A DNA stretch of 64,000 nucleotides from Chelatococcus sambhunathii. GTDB taxonomy: Bacteria; Pseudomonadota; Alphaproteobacteria; Rhizobiales; Beijerinckiaceae. Below are positions 28,825 through 37,931 of this stretch, one piece after another. The position numbers were made by a program, and so were the translations under genes. Location of the stretch: the NCBI RefSeq assembly GCF_001418005.1, contig NZ_LIOL01000005.1, positions 248,001 through 312,000 on the forward strand. The letters run 5' to 3'. Under the pieces are notes generated by a model. It was not told where the DNA came from. It worked only from the letters and a program-made list of their open reading frames with translations, and ran no database searches. Numbering within the stretch: position 1 is the first letter of the stretch; every line of letters begins with the position of its first letter.

Positions 28825-30650
28825 CCGGCGATAACAAGAACCTGCTCTTCGCCATCGTCCTGTCCGTCATCGTCCTGATCGGCTGGAATTATTTCTACGG
28901 CGTGCCGCAGATGGAGCAGCAGCGCCGCGAGACGCAGCAGCAGAGCCTGCAGCAGGGCGAGGCCGGCTCTGCGGCGCCCGCACCCTCCGGGGCCGGGGGC
29001 ACCGCCGCGCCGACGGCGGGGGCGGCGCCTGCGGCGGTCATGACGCGCGAGGCGGCGCTGGCCCAGGCACCCCGCGTCGCTATCGACACGCCGAAGATCG
29101 CCGGCTCGCTGTCTCTGCGCGGCGCCCGCATCGACGACATCTCGCTCAAGGCCTATCGCGAGACGGTAGATCCGCGCAGCCCCAACATCGTTCTGCTGTC
29201 GCCGGCCGGCAGCCCCCATCCCTATTACGCCGAGTTTGGCTGGGTGACCGGTGCGGGCACGGCCGTGAAGGTGCCCGACGCCAACACCATCTGGAGCGCG
29301 GACCGGGAGCGTCTGACGCCGTCCGAGCCTGTCACGCTCACCTTCGACAACGGCGAGGGCCTGATCTTCCGGCGCCAGATCGCCGTCGACGACAATGCGA
29401 TGTTCACGGTCACGGATAGTGTCGAGAATACAAGCGGGCAGCCCGTCACGCTCCATCCCTTCGGTCTCGTGTCGCGCCACGGCGTGCCGACGACACAAGG
29501 CTTCTACATCCTGCACGAGGGGCTCATCGGCGTCCTCGGCGACGAGGGCCTGAAGGAGGTTTCCTACTCCGGCCTGGAGAAGGATCCCGTCCTTGCCGGC
29601 GACACGCGCGGCCAGGTCTACAAGGGCGTGACGGGCGGCTTCATCGGCATCACGGACAAGTATTGGGCGGCGGCCGTCGTCCCCAACCAGGACCAGCCCT
29701 ATGACGGGCGCTTCTCGGTCTCGCCGGGGGCGCGTGGGCCACGCTTCCAGTCGGACATGCTGGGCGGCCCGCAGACGGTCGCGCCGGGTGCCACGACCGA
29801 GGTGACGACCCGCCTCTTCGCCGGCGCCAAGGAAGTCGCGGCCATCGACCATTATGAGCAGGCGCTCGGCATCAAGCGCTTCGACCTGCTCATCGACTGG
29901 GGCTGGTTCTACTTCATCACCAAGCCCCTGTTCAGGGTGATCGACTTCTTCTTCAAGCTGTTCGGCAATTTCGGCGTGGCGATCCTCCTCGTCACCGTCA
30001 TCATCAAGGCCATCTTCTTCCCGCTCGCCAACCGCTCCTACGTGTCGATGGCGAAGATGAAGGCCGTGCAGCCGGAGATGATGGCGATCCGCGACCGCTA
30101 TGCCGACGACAAGATGAAGCAGCAGCAGGCGCTGATGGAGCTCTACAAGAAGGAGAAGATCAATCCGCTCGCCGGCTGCTGGCCCATCCTCATCCAGATC
30201 CCGGTCTTCTTCGCGCTCTACAAGGTGCTCTTCGTCACCATCGAGATGCGCCACGCACCGTTCTTCGGCTGGATCCGGGACCTTGCCGCGCCGGATCCGA
30301 CGACGGTCTTCAACCTCTTTGGCCTCATCCCGTGGGACCCCTCGCAGGTGCCGGTCATCGGCCACTTCCTGATGCTGGGCATCTGGCCGATCATCATGGG
30401 CCTGACGATGTTCGTGCAGATGAAGATGAACCCGGAGCCGACGGACCCCATCCAGAAGACGATGTTCGCCTGGATGCCGGTGATCTTCACCTTCATGCTG
30501 GCGTCGTTCCCGGCCGGGCTCGTCATCTACTGGTCGTGGAACAATCTGCTCTCGGTGCTGCAGCAGGGCTTCATCATGCGCAAGAACGGCGTCAAGATCG
30601 AGCTGTGGGGCAACCTGCGCAACACCTTCTCGCGACGCGCCAAGGCCTGA
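28821..30650 (+). CDS. yidC: membrane protein insertase YidC
   Basis: Inserts and folds inner-membrane proteins, alone or with SecYEG. The 609-aa protein has an N-terminal membrane anchor (about residues 8-26), an Ala/Pro/Gly-rich linker (about 40-75), a large periplasmic beta domain (about 80-345), and the C-terminal insertase core. The core contains [36 protein letters not shown] and the cytoplasmic hairpin rich in Lys/Met/Gln. A strong hairpin follows 30 nt downstream. Length and layout are typical for alphaproteobacteria. Confidence 0.98.
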   Translation: MTGDNKNLLFAIVLSVIVLIGWNYFYGVPQMEQQRRETQQQSLQQGEAGSAAPAPSGAGGTAAPTAGAAPAAVMTREAALAQAPRVAIDTPKIAGSLSLRGARIDDISLKAYRETVDPRSPNIVLLSPAGSPHPYYAEFGWVTGAGTAVKVPDANTIWSADRERLTPSEPVTLTFDNGEGLIFRRQIAVDDNAMFTVTDSVENTSGQPVTLHPFGLVSRHGVPTTQGFYILHEGLIGVLGDEGLKEVSYSGLEKDPVLAGDTRGQVYKGVTGGFIGITDKYWAAAVVPNQDQPYDGRFSVSPGARGPRFQSDMLGGPQTVAPGATTEVTTRLFAGAKEVAAIDHYEQALGIKRFDLLIDWGWFYFITKPLFRVIDFFFKLFGNFGVAILLVTVIIKAIFFPLANRSYVSMAKMKAVQPEMMAIRDRYADDKMKQQQALMELYKKEKINPLAGCWPILIQIPVFFALYKVLFVTIEMRHAPFFGWIRDLAAPDPTTVFNLFGLIPWDPSQVPVIGHFLMLGIWPIIMGLTMFVQMKMNPEPTDPIQKTMFAWMPVIFTFMLASFPAGLVIYWSWNNLLSVLQQGFIMRKNGVKIELWGNLRNTFSRRAKA

Positions 30651-30680
30651 CCGGGACGAGTCGGCTTCATTTGCGGAAAC

Positions 30681-30702
30681 GCGCCCGGCTTTGGCCGGGC
30701 GC
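30681..30702 (+). terminator. hairpin terminator after yidC
   Basis: GCGCCCGGC-TTTG-GCCGGGCGC: a perfect 9-bp stem with tetraloop, 30 nt after the yidC stop and followed by AGTCCTTTGTT. It probably ends the rpmH-rnpA-yidC transcript. Confidence 0.75.
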
Positions 30703-30851
30703 AGTCCTTTGTTGCAGCGGCGACGGAGCGGGGGACCACCGTCAGCTGACGGGACGGGGACGCGGCAAAAATCACACGCAACCTCGCTCTCATCCGCGGC
30801 AACGACGTCGATGCCTTGCGGCGGGCGCGCTGACGGCCTAAGCCTCGGACG

Positions 30852-31526
30852 ATGAACGAGGCAACCGACGACGCCACCGACCATGCCGAGATCGGCCGCA
30901 AGCTGTTTGCGGGCGAGGCCGGTTTCATCTGGGCGACCGCCTCCCTCGGCGGCCTGCCGCCCATGGAGGGGCTCGAGATCGCCTTCGCCGGCCGCTCCAA
31001 CGTCGGCAAGTCGAGTCTCGTCAACGCGCTGACCGGCCGCAAGGCGCTGGCGCGCACCTCGAACACGCCCGGCCGCACGCAGGAGCTCAACTTCTTCCGC
31101 ATCGGCCCGGAGGACGGGGCCCCGCGCCGGCTGACGCTCGTCGACATGCCGGGCTACGGCTATGCGGCCGTCGGCAAGGAGAAGGTCGCCGCCTGGACCG
31201 ACCTCATTCACGCCTATCTGCGCGGGCGCGCCAATCTCGCCCGCGTCTATGTGCTCATCGACGCGCGCCACGGCATCAAACCGATCGACGCTGGCGTCCT
31301 CGATCTGCTCGACAAGGCGGCCGTCTCCTACCAGATCGTGCTCACCAAGGCCGACGCCCTGTCGCGTGCCGAGCTCGATAAACGGCTTGCGGCGACGGCG
31401 GCCGCGCTCGCCAAGCGCGCGGCGGCTTTCCCGGTCGTCCTGCCAACGTCGAGCCGCACCGGCGAGGGCATGACCGAATTGCGCGAGGCGGTGGCGCGGC
31501 TGATGGACGAACGCGGCGCGCTTTAG
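30852..31526 (+). CDS. engB: ribosome biogenesis GTP-binding protein EngB (YihA/YsxC)
   Basis: Essential GTPase needed for 50S subunit assembly. It has 224 aa. The G1 loop is GRSNVGKSS (about residues 47-55), G3 is DMPGYGYA (about 99-106), G4 is TKAD, and the G5-like TSS lies near residue 200. The N-terminal extension [12 protein letters not shown] is typical of alphaproteobacterial EngB. It lies after yidC, in the conserved block leading to argB. The ATG at 30852 lacks a strong ribosome binding site but agrees with family length. Confidence 0.96.
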   Translation: MNEATDDATDHAEIGRKLFAGEAGFIWATASLGGLPPMEGLEIAFAGRSNVGKSSLVNALTGRKALARTSNTPGRTQELNFFRIGPEDGAPRRLTLVDMPGYGYAAVGKEKVAAWTDLIHAYLRGRANLARVYVLIDARHGIKPIDAGVLDLLDKAAVSYQIVLTKADALSRAELDKRLAATAAALAKRAAAFPVVLPTSSRTGEGMTELREAVARLMDERGAL

Positions 31527-31565
31527 GGTGCCGTAAAGGCGGCGAGGGATCAAAAAGGGGGCGGC

Positions 31566-31931
31566 ATGAGCGACCGGTTCTTTGTCTTCGTCGGCGGGCT
31601 CTTCGGCTTCTGGGGTGTCGCCGCGGCGGCCGCCGCGGCGCATATCGCCGGCACCGGCATGCTGGCGACGGCGGCGAGCATCCTCCTCGTCCATGCCGTG
31701 CTGCTCGTCGCCCTGCCGGCCGCGCTCAACGCCTGGGTGGCCCACCGGGGGCTGATGCGCGTCGGCGGCTGGCTGCTCGCCGCAGGCGTCCTACTTTTTA
31801 CCGGTGACCTGACGCTGCGCGCTCTCGTCGATAGCGGCCTTTTCCCGATGGCCGCCCCGGCCGGCGGCATCCTCGTGATGCTCGGCTGGGCGGCGATCGG
31901 CACGTCGGGCCTCGTCTCGAGCCGCCTGTGA
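31566..31931 (+). CDS. DUF423 family small membrane protein
   Basis: This 121-aa protein has four predicted membrane helices, with the family hallmarks LFTGDLTLRAL and PAGGILVMLGWAAI. DUF423 proteins are inner-membrane proteins without a settled function. It begins 39 nt after engB with AAAAGGGGG upstream of the ATG, and probably shares its transcript. It is in front of argB in the same direction. Confidence 0.88.
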   Translation: MSDRFFVFVGGLFGFWGVAAAAAAAHIAGTGMLATAASILLVHAVLLVALPAALNAWVAHRGLMRVGGWLLAAGVLLFTGDLTLRALVDSGLFPMAAPAGGILVMLGWAAIGTSGLVSSRL

Positions 31932-32045
31932 AGGCGTGCTCCCGTTTGCCATGAGGCGTCGGAGCGGGGGCGACAGCCGCCTCCCGCCCTGCTAAAAGAC
32001 GGCCTCGCGAAGCACCCTCTTCCTCAACCTGCGCCGCGACACGAC

Positions 32046-32945
32046 ATGACCGACCTTCCCGATCTACCCGACGTGCACACCCAGGCCGAGACGCTGGTGC
32101 AGGCGCTGCCGCATATGCAGCGCTATGACCAGGAGATCGTGGTCATCAAGTACGGCGGCCATGCCATGGGCGACGCCGCGGCAGCGGAGGATTTCGCCGA
32201 GGATGTCGTGTTGCTCGAGCAGTCCGGTGTCAAGCCGATCGTCGTGCACGGCGGCGGCCCGCAGATCGGACGCATGCTGGAGAAGCTCGGCATCAAGTCC
32301 GAATTCGCGGCCGGCCTCAGGATCACGGACAAGGCCACCGTCGATATCGTCGAAATGGTGCTCGCCGGCGCCATCAACAAGCAGATCGTCGGCACGATCT
32401 CGGCTGAGGGCGGCAAGGCCATCGGCCTGTGCGGCAAGGACGGCAACATGGTCGTTGCCCGCAAGGTGACGCGCACGGTGGTCGATCCTGATTCGAACAT
32501 CGAGAAGATCGTCGACCTTGGCTTCGTCGGCGAGCCCGAGAAGGTCGACCGCACCGTGCTCGACGCGGTGCTCAAGGCCGAGCTCATCCCGGTGCTCGCG
32601 CCCGTCGCCGTCGGCCACGACGGGGCGACCTACAACGTCAATGCTGATACCTTCGCCGGGGCTATCGCCGGGGCCATGCGCGCCAAGCGCCTCCTCCTGC
32701 TCACCGACGTGCCGGGCGTGCTCGACAAGGACAAGAACCTCCTGCCCGAGCTCACGGTGGAGGACTGCCGCCGCCTCATCGCCGACGGCACCATCACCGG
32801 CGGCATGATCCCCAAGGTCGAGACCTGCATCTATGCGCTGGAGCAGGGCGTCGAGGGGGTCGTCATCCTTGATGGCAAGGTGCCGCATTCCGTGCTGCTC
32901 GAGCTCTACACGGACCACGGCGCCGGCACGCTCATCCGCCGTTGA
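32046..32945 (+). CDS. argB: acetylglutamate kinase
   Basis: Second step of arginine biosynthesis: phosphorylates N-acetyl-L-glutamate with ATP. It has 299 aa. Motifs: [12 protein letters not shown] (ATP phosphate binding), [10 protein letters not shown] (acetylglutamate loop), [29 protein letters not shown] and [15 protein letters not shown] (C-terminal nucleotide site). The N-terminal helix (about the first 20 residues) is the element that mediates hexamerisation and arginine feedback in the long ArgB class, so inhibition by arginine is likely. It sits in the conserved Rhizobiales engB-argB order. Confidence 0.98.
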   Translation: MTDLPDLPDVHTQAETLVQALPHMQRYDQEIVVIKYGGHAMGDAAAAEDFAEDVVLLEQSGVKPIVVHGGGPQIGRMLEKLGIKSEFAAGLRITDKATVDIVEMVLAGAINKQIVGTISAEGGKAIGLCGKDGNMVVARKVTRTVVDPDSNIEKIVDLGFVGEPEKVDRTVLDAVLKAELIPVLAPVAVGHDGATYNVNADTFAGAIAGAMRAKRLLLLTDVPGVLDKDKNLLPELTVEDCRRLIADGTITGGMIPKVETCIYALEQGVEGVVILDGKVPHSVLLELYTDHGAGTLIRR

Positions 32946-32990
32946 CAGGCGGCGGCGACGGCCGGCGAAACGGGCAAGGCACGGCGGACC

Positions 32991-33326
32991 ATGGCGACGG
33001 GCTATCTCTATCTCCTCATCGCCATCGTCGGTGAGGTCATCGCCACGTCGGCGCTGAAGGCGTCCGAGGGCTTCAGCAGGCCGTTGCCGTCCCTCGTCAC
33101 CGTCGTCGGCTACGGCATCGCCTTCTACTGCCTGTCGCTGACGCTGCGCACGATCCCGGTCGGCATTGCCTATGCCATCTGGAGCGGCATCGGCATCGTG
33201 CTCATCTCGCTCGTTGGCCTCGTAGCCTTCCAGCAGACGCTCGATGTGCCGGCGCTCCTCGGCATCGGCCTCATCCTGGCCGGTGTCGTCGTCATCAACG
33301 TCTTCTCCTCCTCCGTGCCGCATTGA
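32991..33326 (+). CDS. small multidrug resistance (SMR) family transporter
   Basis: This 111-aa protein has four membrane helices and matches EmrE-type transporters: [20 protein letters not shown] with the essential acidic residue Glu15, and [17 protein letters not shown] in helix 3. It exchanges protons for lipophilic quaternary cations as an antiparallel dimer. It starts 45 nt after argB. Guanidinium-type (SugE/Gdx) function is less likely given the EmrE-like helix 3, but cannot be excluded. Confidence 0.93.
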   Translation: MATGYLYLLIAIVGEVIATSALKASEGFSRPLPSLVTVVGYGIAFYCLSLTLRTIPVGIAYAIWSGIGIVLISLVGLVAFQQTLDVPALLGIGLILAGVVVINVFSSSVPH

Positions 33327-33405
33327 GGCCCCCGGCCCGTGAGCGCTTGCAATTGCTGCTCCGGCACCCCATCTCCTTCCTCCTTTCACGTGCGAGAGGG
33401 CGCGG

Positions 33406-34152
33406 ATGAAGATGATCGACACGGGGCCGGTCGCAGGGGCGGACACGGCCCGCCGCGGCTTCTCGCATGTCGATACCTGGATCTTCGATCTCGACAACAC
33501 GCTCTATCCGCACGAGGCGCAGCTGTGGCCGCAGGTCGACGAGCGCATCACGCTCTTCGTCTGCGACTTCTTCGGCATGGACGGCCTCTCGGCCCGCGCC
33601 CTGCAGAAGTACTATTACAACCGCTACGGCACGACCCTGCGCGGCCTCATGGAGGAGCAGGGCATCGACCCCCGCGACTTCCTCGCCTTCGCCCACAGCA
33701 TCGATTATTCGCGGCTCGCGCCCGATCCTGCGCTCGCGACCGCCATCGGTGCCCTGCCGGGGCGCAAGCTCATCCTGACCAACGGCTCGCGCGGTCATGC
33801 CGAGGCGGTGGCGGAGCGGCTCGGCATCGGCGCGCATTTCGAGGATATCTTCGACATTGCCGATGCCGGCTTCGTGCCGAAGCCGGAGCCGGCGACCTAT
33901 GCGAGCTTCCTCGACCGCCATGGCATCGAGGCCTCGCGCGCGGCGATGTTCGAGGACCTCGCCAAGAACCTCGCCGAGCCGCATCGGCTCGGCATGACGA
34001 CTGTGCTCGTGCTGCCGAAGACGCCCGACCCCTTCCGCGAGCTGCACGAGCAGGAGGAGGTGATTGCCTCCCACATCGAATATACGACGCGCGACCTCTC
34101 CGGCTTCCTGGTGCGCAACACCGGCATCGGCCGGACCGACGCCGGCCCCTGA
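33406..34152 (+). CDS. pyrimidine 5'-nucleotidase, HAD superfamily
   Basis: This 248-aa HAD hydrolase dephosphorylates pyrimidine nucleoside monophosphates by family analogy (SDT1/PHM8 type). Motif I is WIFDLDNTLYP (Asp28 nucleophile, Asp30), motif II ILTNGSRGHAE, motif III Lys in FVPKPEPATY, and motif IV FEDLAKNLAEPH. The cap domain has KYYYNRYGTTLRGLM. It commonly lies between argB and dapD in Rhizobiales; here it is followed directly by the convergent MFS gene, with stop codons abutting at 34152/34153. Confidence 0.92.
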   Translation: MKMIDTGPVAGADTARRGFSHVDTWIFDLDNTLYPHEAQLWPQVDERITLFVCDFFGMDGLSARALQKYYYNRYGTTLRGLMEEQGIDPRDFLAFAHSIDYSRLAPDPALATAIGALPGRKLILTNGSRGHAEAVAERLGIGAHFEDIFDIADAGFVPKPEPATYASFLDRHGIEASRAAMFEDLAKNLAEPHRLGMTTVLVLPKTPDPFRELHEQEEVIASHIEYTTRDLSGFLVRNTGIGRTDAGP

Positions 34153-35367
34153 TCAGGAGCGCCCGCGCCGGGCGAGGACGAGGCCGATCATGGCCATGGC
34201 GGCGAGGACGACGGCCATGTCGCGGAAGGTGCCGGCATAGCCCGCAGCGCCGATCCAGGGCTGGCTGACGAGCGGCGAGAGGAACTGCCCAAGGAAGATG
34301 CTGGCCGTGAGCCCCCCGGCCACCCGCCCGCGCAAGGCCGGCGGCGCCACGGTTAGCGCGGTGGCGCTGAGGTTGGGAATCACCAGCCCCATGCCGAAAC
34401 CGGTGACAATGATTGCGGCGACCACGGCGACGTAACTTTCGGCCATCGCCACGAGGCCGTAGCCAGCCGCCATGAGACCGAAGCCCATCCCGAACATTGT
34501 CGTGCCCGACCAACTGCGGCGCAGTCGGCCGAAGCCGAAGGCGACGACTGCTTGGGCGAGCGTGAAGAGGCCGATGGCGAGGCCGGCCCGGCTCGGCGCC
34601 GCGTGGCCGAGCTCGCGCAGATGGAACGGCAGTTGCGTCGGCACGAGATAGAAGATGACGCTGTTCAGCGCGGCGGCCGTCAGCAGCAGGGCGAGCGCCG
34701 CCGGAGAGCCGGCTGGCGCCTCGCCTGGCGCGGATCGGTTTGCAGCGCTGCGCGCCGGCTCGGCGATGAAGGCGATGACCGCAGGCATGAGCAGGAAGGC
34801 CATGCCATAGAGGGCGAAGGGTGCCCGCCAGTCGATCTCGGCGAGGAGCCCGCCGCCCGTGAGGCACAGGAGCCCGCCTCCGCCGATGGCGGCGGATTGC
34901 AGGCCCAGGAAGCGATCGCGCGCCGGACCGGCGAGATAATCGCCGACGAGCGCTGTCGCCGTCGTCATGATGATCGCCACGGCGACCCCGAGCAGCGCCC
35001 GGCTGAAAAGGATGGCGCCGAGCGAATCGAGCACCAGCCCGGACATGCCGGCGATACCGTAGAGGCCGATGGCGCTGATCAGGAACGGGCGGCGTCCCCA
35101 GCGGTCGATGAGGCTCCCGACAGGCAGGGCGACGAGCGCAATGGCGAGCGCCGGGATGGTGAGGACGAGCCGCGTCATCAGGGCCACCTGTTCCGTTCCG
35201 GCGAAATGTGCCTGCATGGCCGGCAGCGCTGGTGCGATGGTGGCGGCGGACATGATGGTGAGCACGCCCGTCGCGAGCAGTGTCGCGTTGCGGGCGCCGG
35301 CCCTGAGCCCGGCGGCGGCCGGAGCCGCCTCCCCGTCGGCGAGCTCGCCCTGGCGCATCGGCCTCAT
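34153..35367 (-). CDS. MFS transporter (drug/H+ antiporter type)
   Basis: This 404-aa protein has 12 predicted membrane helices. Motif A reads GSLIDRWGRRPFLISA after helix 2, and the second-half counterpart is weaker (GRLRRSWSGTTMF). It resembles Bcr/CflA- and YceL-type exporters. The ATG overlaps the stop of the FMN-reductase gene upstream (ATGA), so the two are co-translated. Its promoter carries a SoxR box, which in non-enteric bacteria commonly controls efflux pumps for redox-cycling compounds. Export of such compounds is the likely job. Confidence 0.9.
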   Translation of the reverse strand: MRPMRQGELADGEAAPAAAGLRAGARNATLLATGVLTIMSAATIAPALPAMQAHFAGTEQVALMTRLVLTIPALAIALVALPVGSLIDRWGRRPFLISAIGLYGIAGMSGLVLDSLGAILFSRALLGVAVAIIMTTATALVGDYLAGPARDRFLGLQSAAIGGGGLLCLTGGGLLAEIDWRAPFALYGMAFLLMPAVIAFIAEPARSAANRSAPGEAPAGSPAALALLLTAAALNSVIFYLVPTQLPFHLRELGHAAPSRAGLAIGLFTLAQAVVAFGFGRLRRSWSGTTMFGMGFGLMAAGYGLVAMAESYVAVVAAIIVTGFGMGLVIPNLSATALTVAPPALRGRVAGGLTASIFLGQFLSPLVSQPWIGAAGYAGTFRDMAVVLAAMAMIGLVLARRGRS

Positions 35368-35942
35368 GCGGCCACCTCGCTATAGGCCGAGGCCTGGCGC
35401 GCGTCGCGCAGGGCGCGGGCCCACCAGGCGAGCCGCGCGAGCAGCAGGGCCATGGCCTTGTAGGCGCCGTCCCCTTCCGGCAGCGACCCGTCCGGGCGGA
35501 AGCGCTCGTGCGCCTGGGCGAAGGACACGCAGTCGCGGATCGTCGCTGTATGCAGCTCGCCGAAGACGAGCCGCAGTTGCTCGACGGCGCGTAGCCCGCC
35601 CGAGATGCCGCCGTAGGAGACGAAGGCGACGGGCTTGGCGTGCCATTCGTGACTGGCGCAGTCGATCATGAACTTGAGCGGCGCTGGATAGCCGCGGTTG
35701 TACTCCGGTGTCACCACGAGGAAGGCGTCAGCCGCTGCGATCGCCTGCCTGAGGCCGGCGACCGTCGGATCATCGCGGCTCGGGTGGCGCAGCGACAGGT
35801 CGAGCCCGGCCGGGTCGAGGCGCAGGAGGGAAAAGGCGCCGCTCTTGTCGACTTCCGCCGCCGCCCAGTCGGCGACGGTGTCGCACAGGCGCCCTTCGCG
35901 GTTGCTGCCGTAGATCATCGCGAGCCGGATGGGCAAGGTCAT
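35364..35942 (-). CDS. NADPH-dependent FMN reductase (flavodoxin-like quinone/azo reductase)
   Basis: This 192-aa flavoprotein has a flavodoxin fold. The FMN phosphate loop is IYGSNREGRLCD (residues about 10-21), and VVTPEYNRGYPAPLKFMIDC is the family signature around the isoalloxazine. It reduces FMN, quinones or similar acceptors with NADPH. It is the first gene of the two-gene operon with the MFS exporter and lies directly behind a SoxR-type promoter. A role in handling redox-active drugs or quinones fits the regulation. The ATG at 35940-35942 has GGAG about 11 bases upstream. Confidence 0.92.
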   Translation of the reverse strand: MTLPIRLAMIYGSNREGRLCDTVADWAAAEVDKSGAFSLLRLDPAGLDLSLRHPSRDDPTVAGLRQAIAAADAFLVVTPEYNRGYPAPLKFMIDCASHEWHAKPVAFVSYGGISGGLRAVEQLRLVFGELHTATIRDCVSFAQAHERFRPDGSLPEGDGAYKAMALLLARLAWWARALRDARQASAYSEVAA

Positions 35943-35992
35943 CGGCGTGGGTGCTCCATGGTTCGGCGTGCGCTGGCACGCGGGGAGCCGCA

Positions 35993-36023
35993 GTGATAAA
36001 ACCTGAACTTAGCTTGAGGTCAA
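35993..36023 (-). promoter_or_regulatory. SoxR-controlled promoter with SoxR box in a 19-bp spacer
   Basis: On the minus strand, TTGACC (36023-36018) and TATCAC (35998-35993) are 19 bp apart, the long spacer typical of MerR-family promoters. The 18-bp palindrome CCTCAAGCTAAGTTCAGG (36019-36002) sits in it and matches the SoxR consensus CCTCAAGTTAACTTGAGG at 15 of 18 positions. It drives the FMN-reductase/MFS operon and faces soxR. Confidence 0.88.
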
Positions 36024-36068
36024 TGCCCGGCTTCGAGCCTGGAGAGACCTGAGATCTAGAGGGCGAGC

Positions 36069-36530
36069 ATGACGATGCCCGATCCTGTGGCGGTCGGCCG
36101 GGATCTGACGGTGGGCGAGGTCGCGCGGCGCAGCGGCGTCGCCGTTTCGGCCCTGCATTTCTACGAGCGCAAGGGGCTCATCCGCAGCCTGCGCAGCGCC
36201 GGCAACCAGCGCCGCTACCCGCGCGAGGTGCTGCGGCGCGTCGCCGTCATCAAGGTGGCGCAGCGGGTCGGCATTCCCCTCGCCGCCATCGGCGAGGCGC
36301 TGGCCGCATTGCCCGAGGGGCGCACGCCGACCGAGGAGGACTGGCGAGCCCTGTCGCTAATGTGGCGACAGGAGCTCGATCGGCGCATCGATCGGCTCAT
36401 GCGGTTGCGCGACCAGCTCGACGAGTGCATCGGCTGTGGGTGCCTCTCCGTGAAGGCCTGCCGCCTGCGCAACCCACATGATGTCCTCGCCCGCGAAGGG
36501 CCCGGGGCGCGGCTGCTCGATCCGGACTGA
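36069..36530 (+). CDS. soxR: redox-sensitive transcriptional activator SoxR
   Basis: MerR-family regulator of 153 aa. The N-terminal winged helix is [20 protein letters not shown] followed by ERKGLI. A long dimerisation helix follows, and the 2Fe-2S site is [12 protein letters not shown] (four Cys), the exact SoxR spacing. Oxidation of the cluster by redox-cycling compounds switches target promoters on. It is divergent from the FMN-reductase/MFS operon, whose promoter has a SoxR box. No SoxS gene is present, as usual outside enterics. Confidence 0.97.
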   Translation: MTMPDPVAVGRDLTVGEVARRSGVAVSALHFYERKGLIRSLRSAGNQRRYPREVLRRVAVIKVAQRVGIPLAAIGEALAALPEGRTPTEEDWRALSLMWRQELDRRIDRLMRLRDQLDECIGCGCLSVKACRLRNPHDVLAREGPGARLLDPD

Positions 36531-36661
36531 GCGCGGCAGGAATCGCGATTCGCTGCTCGCCGGCTGCGACGTTCTGCACCTACAGGTTGATAGTATCCAA
36601 CTAGTCGCGTTTTGAGAGCGTCTCCCTGTGCGACAGGGGCCGACAACGGATCGGGTGGGCA

Positions 36662-37756
36662 ATGACGATCGAGCAAGCATTCGAAACGCGGGCCAACAAT
36701 TTCGACCTCCTGCGCCTCGCGGCAGCGCTGCTGGTTCTGTGGAGCCACAGCTACAGCCTCACCGGGACGGGGCCGGAGCTTTTCCACTGGCTGACGAACG
36801 GCTACGACACCGGCGGCGGCATGGGCGTCGCCATCTTCTTCGCCATCAGCGGCTTCCTGGTGGCGCGGTCGGTCACGGTGCATGCCCCCGGCCAGTACCT
36901 GCTCAACCGTGTCCTGCGCATCGTGCCGGCCCTCGCCTTCGTGACGGTGTTCGACATCTTTTTTCTGGGCCCCATGGTCACGAGCCTCGGCCTCGCCGAC
37001 TACCTGCTCCATCCCGAGACGCTGCAGCACGCACGCAACATCTTCGTGTTCGGCGTGTCCTTCAATCTGCCCGGCGTCTTCACGAATCTGCCCCATACCG
37101 GGGTCAACGGCGCGATCTGGACCCTGGCGCTGGAATGCGGCTTCTACCTCCTCCTGCCGGTTGCCTTGGTTTGCGGGCTCCTGTCGCGTCGGGGCGTGCT
37201 GCTGCTCGTTGCCGCCGTCGCGGGCCTCGTTCTCTGGGGCAGCCAGGTGTGGGGCCTGTCCTGGTCGAACATGGGTGGCGAGCTGTGGGCCGGCGCATCG
37301 CTCTTTCCGGTTTTGCGCTACGGCCTCGTCTTCGCGCTCGGGGCGGCGCTGTGGGTGCACCGGGCGGCCGTCCCTGTCAGCGCGGGTCTCGCGTTCGTCT
37401 GCCTGATGCTGCTCTACGCCTTTGCCAACCGGCCGGGTGCACAGGTCGTCTATCTCCTCGCCCTGCCTTATCTCGTCATCTATGCCGCCCTGGCGCGCGC
37501 GCCGTCGTTCGATGTGAAGGAACGGTTCGGCGATATGTCCTACGGCGCCTACCTGTTCGCCTTCCCCCTGCAGCAACTGCTGATCTGGGCGTTCGGGCCC
37601 GAGGTCGGCCCGACGGCCATCTCCCTCATGGCGACGCCGCTGGCGCTGGCGGCCGGCTTCGTCTCCTGGCACCTTGTGGAGCGCCCCGCGTTGGACCTCA
37701 GGTACCGCCGCCGCACGGCGCGCGATCTCGCCCGCCGCCCGGCGCAAACCGTCTGA
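36662..37756 (+). CDS. acyltransferase 3 family membrane protein (OafA/YrhL-like)
   Basis: This 364-aa integral membrane O-acyltransferase has about ten hydrophobic segments. The N-terminal signature FDLLRLAAALLVLWSHSYSL carries the family's conserved His, followed by GVAIFFAISGFLVARS and LNRVLRIVPALAFV; the Arg pair in the latter is also conserved. These enzymes acetylate or succinylate surface sugars such as O-antigen or exopolysaccharide. No glycan cluster is adjacent, so the acceptor is unknown. It stands alone between soxR and a UPF0104 gene, with about 175 nt to the latter. Confidence 0.92.
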   Translation: MTIEQAFETRANNFDLLRLAAALLVLWSHSYSLTGTGPELFHWLTNGYDTGGGMGVAIFFAISGFLVARSVTVHAPGQYLLNRVLRIVPALAFVTVFDIFFLGPMVTSLGLADYLLHPETLQHARNIFVFGVSFNLPGVFTNLPHTGVNGAIWTLALECGFYLLLPVALVCGLLSRRGVLLLVAAVAGLVLWGSQVWGLSWSNMGGELWAGASLFPVLRYGLVFALGAALWVHRAAVPVSAGLAFVCLMLLYAFANRPGAQVVYLLALPYLVIYAALARAPSFDVKERFGDMSYGAYLFAFPLQQLLIWAFGPEVGPTAISLMATPLALAAGFVSWHLVERPALDLRYRRRTARDLARRPAQTV

Positions 37757-37931
37757 CCCGGAACCCGGGCACCGCGGTAGGCGACGCCCCGGCCAGCCGT
37801 GCAGCCCCGGCACGGGCGCCATGCCCAAGGCCGATTTCCCTGCACACTGCCTTGCACTCGAGGCGCCTCGCCCCCATAACCGGGCTGGGTGCGGTGTCGC
37901 TCTGAGGTCCGCGCCCCGCGTGTGAAACGGG

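Noticed and set aside
28443-31745. An 1100-codon minus-strand open frame across rnpA, yidC and engB
   Set aside because: It covers three conserved genes on the other strand and has no recognisable domain; it results from high GC and third-position bias.
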